A DNA stretch of 34,292 nt from DAOMFM01 sp035429825 (GTDB lineage Bacteria > Acidobacteriota > Blastocatellia > UBA7656 > JADIYM01). Where the stretch lies: the NCBI GenBank assembly GCA_044224215.1, contig JBGAKX010000039.1, forward strand, positions 1-34,292. The letters run 5' to 3'. Position numbers and translations under genes: made by a program. Shown one piece after another: positions 1 through 7,045 of the stretch (position 1 is the first letter of the stretch; each line of letters starts with the position of its first letter). The notes beneath the pieces were generated by a model. That model was not told the DNA's origin. It was given only the letters and a program-made list of their open reading frames with translations, and made no database searches.

Positions 1-821
1 GCCAGCTCCCGGCTGCGATCGCCAAGCGTCTCGTACACCCGGATCAACCCCTCGTCGAGCGCGGCAAGCGCCGCCCGGTTTCGTGCAACCGTCCCCTCGT
101 CGCCACGCGCAAACGGCCCGGTCAACGCCTCCACCGTCCCAACGTCGCCGATGTTGTCGAGCGTTCCCCAGATCAGCGGCAGGATCGCCGCCAGCGCGTC
201 GTCGTCGCCCATCCCCGTCCCGCGCATTGCTTCGAGACTCGCGTCGATCAACGCCGTCACGTGGCCCGACGCCATCACCGCCGCCGCGTGATAGAGCGGC
301 TTTGCGTTCGCCTTCAACGTGATCGGACGCCCGCCCACGGCCCTAGCCATCGCGCGCGCCGTCGACACGGCCCGACGGGAGCCCTCCAGCGCGAACACGC
401 TCCCCATGACACGACTTGCGCCAAGCCCCGGCGACGAAAAGCTCTGCAGCGGATGCATCGAACCAACGTCTGCGCCGCACTTCCGCAACGGCTCGAGCGC
501 GGACGAATCAAGCGCACCGCTCGTGTGCAGTGCGACAACGCCCTTCATCGAAGCTCGCGCGTCGGCCAGTCGCGCGGCTGTCGACGCGATCTCGTCATCG
601 GGAATCGCAAAGATCAGGACATCCGCCTCGATTTCCGCAATCGCGTCGACACGTCGCGGAGTCCCCGCACCGATGAACCGGATTGCCTTCCGTGCCGACG
701 CAAGCGTCCGGCAGACCACATCCGTAATCGGATAGCCCGCGTACGTCAAAACCTTGCCGAGCGCCTGCCCTACGCGGCCGCCACCCACGATTGCCACCGT
801 AGGCCGCGCGGGACTACTCAT
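1..821 (-). CDS. Rossmann-like NAD(P)-binding protein with DUF2520 domain (C-terminus beyond window)
   Basis: The minus strand reads open from an ATG at 821 to the left edge, giving 273 codons without a stop. The N-terminus has a Rossmann nucleotide-binding strand-turn with a GxGxxG motif (G13, G15, G18), followed by a second strand ending in VLIFAIPDDEI. Around residue 125 lies MHPLQSFSSP, which matches the HPLQ/TF signature of the DUF2520 family, and a helical C-terminal half follows. These proteins resemble 6-phosphogluconate/ketopantoate-type dehydrogenases, but their substrate is not established. The usual length is near 290 residues, so only a short tail should be missing. The ATG overlaps the end of the upstream ATPase gene by 8 bases, so the two are probably translated from one mRNA. 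The family call is fairly sure; the reaction is unknown. Confidence 0.85.
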   Translation of the reverse strand, partial: MSSPARPTVAIVGGGRVGQALGKVLTYAGYPITDVVCRTLASARKAIRFIGAGTPRRVDAIAEIEADVLIFAIPDDEIASTAARLADARASMKGVVALHTSGALDSSALEPLRKCGADVGSMHPLQSFSSPGLGASRVMGSVFALEGSRRAVSTARAMARAVGGRPITLKANAKPLYHAAAVMASGHVTALIDASLEAMRGTGMGDDDALAAILPLIWGTLDNIGDVGTVEALTGPFARGDEGTVARNRAALAALDEGLIRVYETLGDRSREL

Positions 822-3800
822 CGGCCGACGCCGGCAACAGACGGCTCACCTCGAACACGACACCGTCGTCCCCGGGCAGCTCCTCGAGCCACGCCATCAG
901 CCGCATTCGCAGGTCCTGCTTCGTGATGGCGAGACCGGGCTCGAGCGCCGGAGGCACCGACACCACGACCGGCGCGGGCTGGCCCGCGACGCAGTTGTTG
1001 ATCAACTCCACCGTCGACGGGGTGATCTCGGGAATCTTCTCTCCGCCGGACAGCAGCGAGATCAGTGGCACCGATGCGTCCGCGTAGGCAGCATCGGCAT
1101 CCATCGTCCGCATCCCGATCAAAATGGTCTGCCGGAACTGTCGAATGGTCTGGATGTGCTCGGTCGTCCCCTGTTCGACGATCATCCGCAATCGCTCGCA
1201 CATCCGGGCGACGCCGTCGGTGTTGCCGAGCCTGAAGCCGCACAGACACAGCGGCCTGTCGTGCAACAGTTCGCGCGTCGGGAGATCGCACGAGAGATCC
1301 CGGATAGCCGAAACGAACTCGAGCGCAAACTGGTAGTACCGGCTGTTGACGACTCGCACCTGCGACAGGAGTTCGAATCGCGCCCACGTCTCGCTGTCCA
1401 GGTATGCCGAGAGCGCGTCAAAATCGGCCCGCGACCCGACGTGCAGGTCGTGGGACGACGTGTAGTAGTCCGCGTAATGCTGCTGGAACGACTCGTACAC
1501 GGTCTCGAACCGCCGGCGCTTCGTCTCCTCGAGCAGGCGGTGCGGCGCGGTGATGAAGTCGATCAACTCGGCACGCTCCGCCTCGATCGAGGGTTCGGGC
1601 GTGCGATCGGCGCTCAGGATGTACTCCTTGGCCTCGGAGTAGTACGGCACCCACTCGACAAAGCTCGTCAGCATCTTCAGGTCGCGCGTTGCGCGTTGGT
1701 AGATCGCGGGCTTTGCCGCAAACGTCGTCACGATGCGCCCGATGCCTTCCTCGAGCGAGATCTCCTCGATCAGCACGCTCTCGACGCTTCGCGCGGTCGT
1801 GTCAAAGTATTGCTTTGACGCCGAGATCAGCTGCCATGTCCGGCGCGTCGCCGCCTCGTCGGGCACCTCGTTAAACCGCGCCTTCAGGTCCATGTCGTGC
1901 CATCGATCCAGCCATGATTCGAGTGCCTGACGTACCAGCTGCCGGCCTTCGGCCGTGACGAGATCGTCGAGGTCGTCCACTTCGGACACGAGCCGCGCCC
2001 ACTCGAGCAGCGTCTCGTTCGGATAGACAGCGAGCCCCGCGCGGCACATATGCGTGTAGCCCTGCAGATCGCCGGCCGTCGACAGACCGATCGCCGTCAA
2101 CTCGCAGTCAGGCCCGATGAGCTTCAGCCGTCCGCTGCCGACAAGCCCTGCGAGAATCAGTCGCTGCGCAATACGCTGCAGACCGAACGGCTCGCGACGC
2201 AGGGCCTGGTAGAACGCCTCGAGCGGCACGCCCGTGTCGCCGGCCGCCTCGGCAAGACGCAGCGGCTCCACGTTGAACGAATGCGCGAGCGCGGTCTCGC
2301 CGTTCGGATTGAACCGGTACTGTCCGCCGTCGGCAGCCTCGGCAAGCCCGAGCGGCGCGGCAAGAGTCGCCGCAGCCTGCTGCACGTTCGGCGTCCCGGC
2401 GCCGCCGACAAAGAGCTTCTCAATGAGAAGGTGCACGGCAGCCTCGTCGAGCTCGCCAGTGAACAGCGGATGCTCGGGGAACCGCTCCGAAATGGGAGCT
2501 TCGAGAACGCGGGCCAGCAGACCGATGGTTGTCTCGCGCGCAGCCTGTTCAGCGGATCGCAGCTCCCAGTCCGGACCGACAAACCGTCCCTTTTCGAGAT
2601 ACAGGCGGTGGAAGACCAGCCCGCCCTCCGCCTCGACGTCGGCAGCGAGCGCTTCGCGATCGACCCCCGCCGCTTCGAGGCGCGGATCGTCCGATCGAAG
2701 CACCGTAAGCCGTCTGAGCACGCCGAGATCGTCGTCGTCCGGCTCGCCCGGAATCCACAGCACGAGTGTCGTCGGTCCATCGCGCAACTCGACCGGCGCT
2801 CCGAGCGGGACGAGCTGGACCTCCCAGTCGAATTCACAGATCGACTCCGCCGGCGTGAACCTGACGGTCCGTCGCTCGGTCGCGGGCTCCGTCTCGACGT
2901 CGTTCGCGTCGGAGCCGTCCTCGCCCGAGCCCGTCGTTCCGTCGAATTCCATCCGGATCTCCGCCGCCGACGGCGGATAGTCCTCCTTCAACGGTGGAAT
3001 GACCGCGAGCTCGACAGGGATCCGGTAGCTCAAGAGACCACGGCGCCACGTTCCGCGCCACGGAATCTCGAGCTCGGCGCGACCACCGGCGTCAGGATCG
3101 ATCACGGGCCAGTCTGGAAATCGCGACGCTCCGAGCCGCACGAGCATGTCCGCCAGTCTCGGATCGTCTTCGCCAATCTCTTGCGCGAGCGTCGCGACCA
3201 CGCGCGACCCCGACTTGTCGGCTGCCGTCGGGAGCCGGTACGTGCGCGAGTCGCCCTCGCCCTCGATGGTGAACCGCTGAGCGGCACGCTCCTCGAAATT
3301 CGTCAGGATCGACTGCACCGTGCGCGCGCCGGTCTGCGGGTTCGATTCGTCGCGCAGCATCATCGTATCCGCGAGCTCGGCCGCAGATACCGCGCGGCCG
3401 GACAGCGAACACAGGAACAGGCCCTTGAGCACGAGCTTTGCCCAGAACCTGTGCTGGCTGTCGGTGAGCCTCGGAACGACGTTGTTCACAAAGTCGTCAT
3501 AGATCTCGAAGACGTCCGCGAGATCGGCCTCCTTTCGAAGCTCGTACTCACACGTGTCGAACAGCTCGTCGAGCACGATCAGCGACAACTCGCGCCGGCC
3601 CTTGGCGCGGTTGCCCGCGGCGGACGCGAATCGCAGAAACGAAAAGCTCGGCGCATAGCGCGACAGGGCGGACGCGACTTCGACCGTCGCCGGATGGAGC
3701 GGATACATTCCGACGAACTCCTCGCGCGTCCACCGGAACGCAGGAGACGAGGACTTCAGCTCGTTGTAGAGATTTCCAAGCTCGGCACGCTGGCGGGCAG

Positions 3801-4554
3801 CCTTCTTGAACAGATGGCGGTCGCAGGCCTGGAACAAAACGACCGCCGGAAGGTACTCGACCTGGCACGAGCGGAGTAGCGGCAGGGCAAGACCCGACCC
3901 GCCGTCGAGCGTCTCTTCATCGAGCGCGATGATCAAAGAGACCGGCTCCTGCTGCGCTCGATCGGCGATCACCGCAAGCGATCCCATCGCGCCACGCGCC
4001 ACGTCACGCTCGACGCTCCGGATCCACGATGAGGCGCCGTCGACCAGGAGCAGGAGCCGTACGCCCGACGGAAGCAACGCGAGCGCCTGGTCGGCCGGGT
4101 CGGGCGCGGCGCACGCTCCATCCCAGTCGGCGGCCGAGATTCCGACTCGCGACGCCGAGTTCGCCGCGGCGACAAAGCCCTTCCGGACCGCCGAAGCGAA
4201 GTCCGACGAGGGATCGTCCGACGGATCGATGAATACCGGAACGACCTTCAATTCCGCGAACAGACCCGACGCCGATCGAACGTCCTGGTGCGGCGACCGC
4301 GAAAACGTGGCGGGCTCGGACGCGATCGCGTGGATCAGGGCGAGCAGCGTGCTCTTGCCTACGCCGTGCGGTCCCGAAAGCACGCGCGCGGACGCCGTCG
4401 CCCCCACGGCCGATTCGGCGAGTCGAGCCAGCGCGCGCCCAAAGTCCTCAGCGACGAGAACCGATCCGGCAAGAGCTGCGGGCTCAGTTCCGCGCCCAGG
4501 ACTGATCTCGTCGTATGGTTCGACCTCGACGTAAGCCTTGATCTGCTTCGCCAT
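814..4554 (-). CDS. large P-loop NTPase resembling PglY/DUF6079 (BREX-type) proteins
   Basis: This 1246-residue protein has no signal peptide or membrane segment. A Walker A motif, GPHGVGKST, lies at residues 61-69 after a short N-terminal region ending in a DFGRAL helix. The segment RLLLLVDGASSW (166-177) sits where PglY/DUF6079 proteins carry a Walker B strand of the LLxVDELxxW kind; here the catalytic Glu after the Asp is replaced by Gly. It is followed by a SLIIALDEE strand (206-214), a YPLHPAT motif (284-290), a winged-helix-like region with ELAD, and near residue 1100 a CLCGFRL knuckle like the C-terminal CxCGF motif of that family. Family assignment is from remembered architecture, not a search. 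No other BREX, Pgl, methylase or phosphatase gene is in the window. It may be co-transcribed with the DUF2520 gene, which overlaps its stop. The function here is unknown; a DNA-associated ATPase is the best guess. Confidence 0.6.
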   Translation of the reverse strand: MAKQIKAYVEVEPYDEISPGRGTEPAALAGSVLVAEDFGRALARLAESAVGATASARVLSGPHGVGKSTLLALIHAIASEPATFSRSPHQDVRSASGLFAELKVVPVFIDPSDDPSSDFASAVRKGFVAAANSASRVGISAADWDGACAAPDPADQALALLPSGVRLLLLVDGASSWIRSVERDVARGAMGSLAVIADRAQQEPVSLIIALDEETLDGGSGLALPLLRSCQVEYLPAVVLFQACDRHLFKKAARQRAELGNLYNELKSSSPAFRWTREEFVGMYPLHPATVEVASALSRYAPSFSFLRFASAAGNRAKGRRELSLIVLDELFDTCEYELRKEADLADVFEIYDDFVNNVVPRLTDSQHRFWAKLVLKGLFLCSLSGRAVSAAELADTMMLRDESNPQTGARTVQSILTNFEERAAQRFTIEGEGDSRTYRLPTAADKSGSRVVATLAQEIGEDDPRLADMLVRLGASRFPDWPVIDPDAGGRAELEIPWRGTWRRGLLSYRIPVELAVIPPLKEDYPPSAAEIRMEFDGTTGSGEDGSDANDVETEPATERRTVRFTPAESICEFDWEVQLVPLGAPVELRDGPTTLVLWIPGEPDDDDLGVLRRLTVLRSDDPRLEAAGVDREALAADVEAEGGLVFHRLYLEKGRFVGPDWELRSAEQAARETTIGLLARVLEAPISERFPEHPLFTGELDEAAVHLLIEKLFVGGAGTPNVQQAAATLAAPLGLAEAADGGQYRFNPNGETALAHSFNVEPLRLAEAAGDTGVPLEAFYQALRREPFGLQRIAQRLILAGLVGSGRLKLIGPDCELTAIGLSTAGDLQGYTHMCRAGLAVYPNETLLEWARLVSEVDDLDDLVTAEGRQLVRQALESWLDRWHDMDLKARFNEVPDEAATRRTWQLISASKQYFDTTARSVESVLIEEISLEEGIGRIVTTFAAKPAIYQRATRDLKMLTSFVEWVPYYSEAKEYILSADRTPEPSIEAERAELIDFITAPHRLLEETKRRRFETVYESFQQHYADYYTSSHDLHVGSRADFDALSAYLDSETWARFELLSQVRVVNSRYYQFALEFVSAIRDLSCDLPTRELLHDRPLCLCGFRLGNTDGVARMCERLRMIVEQGTTEHIQTIRQFRQTILIGMRTMDADAAYADASVPLISLLSGGEKIPEITPSTVELINNCVAGQPAPVVVSVPPALEPGLAITKQDLRMRLMAWLEELPGDDGVVFEVSRLLPASADE

Positions 4555-4619
4555 CCGGAATCCAACGCAAAAGTTGCCGAGTTTATGGAAGAAAACTGCT
4601 CAGGGGGCAGGTCCATCGA

Positions 4620-4649
4620 ACGATAGCACACGCCCTGAACCTGTCGCAA
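4620..4649 (-). promoter_or_regulatory. possible sigma70-like promoter for the PglY-like gene
   Basis: Reading the minus strand there is TTGCGA (4649-4644), an 18-nt spacer and TATCGT (4625-4620). This lies in the 96-bp gap after the hydrolase gene and would give a leader of about 60 nt. Both boxes are imperfect, and the gene could equally be read from the hydrolase promoter. Confidence 0.25.
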
Positions 4650-4650
4650 T

Positions 4651-5502
4651 TCACCGCTCAGCCAGCCTCGGCGTCGTGCCGGGCGCGGTTTCGCATGCGG
4701 AGGCGACGATTTCGTAGAAACCATCGGGATTGTCGAGCATCATCAAGTGCCCCGATCGAGCGACGAACCGCACCGCGACACCGTCCCCGATGACCCGGGC
4801 ACAGAACGGCGTGTTGTCATGCAGGTCCCCGATGACGTACTCGAAAGGTCGTGAGATGCTCCGAAAGCGTTGATAGAGCTCGGGATCCGAGCACACGCGA
4901 TGGAGGTCTACGGCCGACGCGTGCATGGCCTGCGCGCTCGTGTGAAGAATCGCGGGCGCGACGCGGTCGATCGCGCCCGGACGGCGTCTGAGCATGCCGC
5001 CGCGAGCCCACACCCTGGGCCGTCGCTGCATCTCCTCGAACTCGTCCTGCCAGTCGTCGAGCAACGCCCGTGCGATGGCCGCCGTCCAGATCGAATCGTC
5101 GTGGATGAGAACGGCCTCGGCCAGAACGAGCCTCTCCACGCGGTGAGCGATTCGATCGAGCGCAAGGATGACGATCGTGCCTCCCATGCTGTGTCCCACG
5201 AGCGTAACGTCCGATAGATCGAGCCGGTCGACGACGTGCGCGAGCACGGCGGCCTGCTCGCGCATCGAGAAGCCGAACCCCGGCGGCGGCGCGCTGTGTC
5301 CGAATCCTGGGAGGTCGACGAGCAGCATGCCGCGACCGGCGAACTCCGCGCGGTCCGCAGCGTCGATAAAGAACAGTCGCGACGCGGACAGCCCGTGCAC
5401 AAAGACAAGCGGGCGCGGGCCAGGCCTGAACAATGCGCTGACCGTTGCTCCCTCCGCGGCGACCTCGACGGGTGTCAGTCCCGAATCACGCGAGTCGGAC
5501 AT
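4651..5502 (-). CDS. alpha/beta-fold hydrolase
   Basis: This 283-residue cytoplasmic protein has the complete alpha/beta-hydrolase signature. It has an oxyanion-hole HG (36-37, in FVHGLSA), the LVDLPGFGHS strand and loop (61-70), the nucleophile elbow GHSMGG with Ser105, a likely acid at Asp226 or Asp229, and the catalytic His252 in SGHLMMLDNP. Length and order fit the single-domain esterase/lipase/C-C hydrolase group. A helical cap lies between residues about 130 and 215, rich in Trp and Arg. The substrate cannot be told from sequence. The start is placed at the ATG just 6 nt after a perfect TATAAT box, which suggests a leaderless transcript. The PglY-like gene lies 96 bp downstream on the same strand, but no functional link is evident. 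Confidence 0.88.
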   Translation of the reverse strand: MSDSRDSGLTPVEVAAEGATVSALFRPGPRPLVFVHGLSASRLFFIDAADRAEFAGRGMLLVDLPGFGHSAPPPGFGFSMREQAAVLAHVVDRLDLSDVTLVGHSMGGTIVILALDRIAHRVERLVLAEAVLIHDDSIWTAAIARALLDDWQDEFEEMQRRPRVWARGGMLRRRPGAIDRVAPAILHTSAQAMHASAVDLHRVCSDPELYQRFRSISRPFEYVIGDLHDNTPFCARVIGDGVAVRFVARSGHLMMLDNPDGFYEIVASACETAPGTTPRLAER

Positions 5503-5508
5503 CCCGGC

Positions 5509-5536
5509 ATTATAGATTGCCGAATCGCCCGTTCAA
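5509..5536 (-). promoter_or_regulatory. promoter of the alpha/beta hydrolase, predicted leaderless
   Basis: On the minus strand TTGAAC (5536-5531) is followed by a 16-nt spacer and a perfect TATAAT (5514-5509). Only 6 nt separate the -10 box from the ATG at 5502, so transcription should start at or next to the start codon. No Shine-Dalgarno can be accommodated. Confidence 0.7.
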
Positions 5537-5548
5537 GGAGCCGCCGTG

Positions 5549-5577
5549 TTGACGAATCGAACCGCGCACTCCAATAT
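5549..5577 (+). promoter_or_regulatory. possible promoter of the membrane-protein gene
   Basis: TTGACG (5549-5554), a 17-nt spacer and CAATAT (5572-5577) precede the gene starting at 5640. The predicted leader is about 55 nt and holds the Shine-Dalgarno. The -10 box matches consensus poorly. Confidence 0.4.
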
Positions 5578-5626
5578 GCGAGCAATCGGAATCGGCTCCA
5601 TCAAATCCAACGTCTGGTGACAATTC

Positions 5627-5631
5627 GGAGG
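5627..5631 (+). promoter_or_regulatory. ribosome binding site that fixes the GTG start at 5640
   Basis: GGAGG ends 8 nt before the GTG at 5640 and supports that non-ATG start over any downstream ATG. Confidence 0.75.
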
Positions 5632-5639
5632 ACCGCACG

Positions 5640-6419
5640 GTGAGCGCACAGGCCCCAACGTTTCAGACCGGCGTCATTCGGCCCGTCGAGGCCCTCAAGG
5701 CCGGGTACGACGCGATTCGCGACCAGTACTGGCTGATGGTCGGCATCGCGTTTGTCGGCGTACTGATCGGGGGCATGGTGCCGCTCGGCATCCTGCTCGG
5801 CCCGATGATGGTCGGCATTCACATGTGCATGCTGCGCAAGATCCATGGACAGCAGGTCTCGTTCGACATGCTCTTCAAGGGGTTCGACTACTTTGTGCCT
5901 GCGCTGCTCGTCGCGCTGATCCACATCATTCCCGCGATCATCCTGATCATTCCGATCTACATCGGGTTCGTAGCGTCGATCGTTGGTCTCGCCGCGGCGG
6001 CGGACGCAAGCGGGGGCAACATCCCGCCCGACGTCGGCCTCGTCGTTCCGATCATCTTCGGCATCGTCATCTTCTTCGCGGCGCTGATTCTGATCGTGAT
6101 CAACATCCTGTTCTCGTTCGCGTATCAGCTGATCTTCGACCGCGGCCTTGGCGCCGGGGACGCGTGCAAGCTCAGCGCAAAGGCTGCCATGGCGAATTTC
6201 GGCGGGCTGCTCGGGCTTGCCTTGCTCAGCGGCCTGATGAGCCTTGGCGGGCTGCTGTTGTGCTACGTCGGCATGGTGCTCGTGCTGCCGATCACGCTCG
6301 CTGCAACCAACGTCGCGTATCGAGCCGTATTCCCGGCCCAGGTCGTTCCGCCGCAGGCACCGTACGGCATGCCTCCGCAGCATCCGTGGCAGGGCCCGCC
6401 TCCGGGACAGTGGAGCTAG
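5640..6419 (+). CDS. multi-pass inner-membrane protein with proline-rich tail
   Basis: This 259-residue protein starts at GTG with a good Shine-Dalgarno. Roughly six hydrophobic segments are visible: about residues 30-55 (two short spans), 82-115 (two), 130-160 and 185-222. The fourth hydrophobic block is rich in Gly and Leu. The C-terminal 35 residues are a cytoplasmic-looking Pro/Gln/Gly tail (PPQAPYGMPPQHPWQGPPPG), like the tails of many uncharacterised bacterial membrane proteins. No catalytic motif is visible and no specific family is recognised; it loosely resembles DUF975/DUF4013-type membrane proteins, which are themselves uncharacterised. It is a single-gene unit, divergent from the hydrolase and convergent with the small secreted protein at 6470. 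Confidence 0.8.
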   Translation: MSAQAPTFQTGVIRPVEALKAGYDAIRDQYWLMVGIAFVGVLIGGMVPLGILLGPMMVGIHMCMLRKIHGQQVSFDMLFKGFDYFVPALLVALIHIIPAIILIIPIYIGFVASIVGLAAAADASGGNIPPDVGLVVPIIFGIVIFFAALILIVINILFSFAYQLIFDRGLGAGDACKLSAKAAMANFGGLLGLALLSGLMSLGGLLLCYVGMVLVLPITLAATNVAYRAVFPAQVVPPQAPYGMPPQHPWQGPPPGQWS

Positions 6420-6469
6420 CGGGGCTCAGCATCGGCTACCGCCGGCCGCCGAAACGTCCGTGACGCGTA

Positions 6470-7036
6470 CTACTTGGTGACGAGTCGAAACGACTCGACG
6501 AATCGTGTCGCGCGCGTGGTGTCCGGTTCGTCGACCGAGACGCCGGCGATCAGTGTGTAGATGCGACGGCCCACGACCAGGTAGCGAACGAGCAGCCTGA
6601 AATCGCCATCCTTGGTCTCGCCTTCCAGCTCGCGCCCGGGGATGCCCGCGACGACGACGTCACGGCGGTCCGCGATCTCGCGAATGCCAGAGCCCTGGAC
6701 GAATCCATCGCACAGACGGCCAAGTACGTCGTTGGTGGCTCGCTTCAAGCCCTCTGGCATGTCCTGGTAGATCACGCTGCAGTAGATGTTGTCACCCGAG
6801 CACGCCGTCGTGAAGAGCTCCACCGGCCCAAGATCGCTCTCGGTGGTGCCCGTCGACACCGACGGTTCGCAGGGCATCCTGACGATGAACCTGCCTTCGT
6901 TTGATATGTAGTCCTTCCACGATGCCTGTTGGGATGGAGCCGAATGGACCGCGGCAACCGGAATCCAGACGCCGACGACCGACAGGCAGACCACGACGGC
7001 CCGCACCACGCTTCCGGCATTGAACGCAGAGCCCAT
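6470..7036 (-). CDS. small secreted protein of unknown function
   Basis: This 188-residue protein has an N-terminal signal peptide (a hydrophobic stretch VVRAVVVCLSVVGVWIPVAA, then AVHSAPS as a likely cleavage region). The mature part begins WKDYISNEGRFIVRMPCEP, a pattern common to short periplasmic proteins of the PsbP/DcrB-like shape, in which a peptide of form G-x-F-x-V-x-x-P opens an alpha/beta sandwich. Three Cys in the mature part (CEP, ACSG, IYCS) and one later (LCDG) could form disulfides. The ATG is only 9 nt after the M13 peptidase stop, so it is very likely the second gene of that operon. No function is recognised. Confidence 0.75.
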   Translation of the reverse strand: MGSAFNAGSVVRAVVVCLSVVGVWIPVAAVHSAPSQQASWKDYISNEGRFIVRMPCEPSVSTGTTESDLGPVELFTTACSGDNIYCSVIYQDMPEGLKRATNDVLGRLCDGFVQGSGIREIADRRDVVVAGIPGRELEGETKDGDFRLLVRYLVVGRRIYTLIAGVSVDEPDTTRATRFVESFRLVTK

Positions 7037-7045
7037 TCGCAGGCC

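Noticed and set aside
1..5502. A complete BREX or Pgl defence island
   Set aside because: Only the PglY-like ATPase is present. Neighbours are an alpha/beta hydrolase and a DUF2520 protein, and there is no PglX, PglZ or BrxL.
6420..6469. Terminator between the convergent membrane-protein and secreted-protein genes
   Set aside because: Only weak CGGC/GCCG pairings occur; no convincing stem was found.
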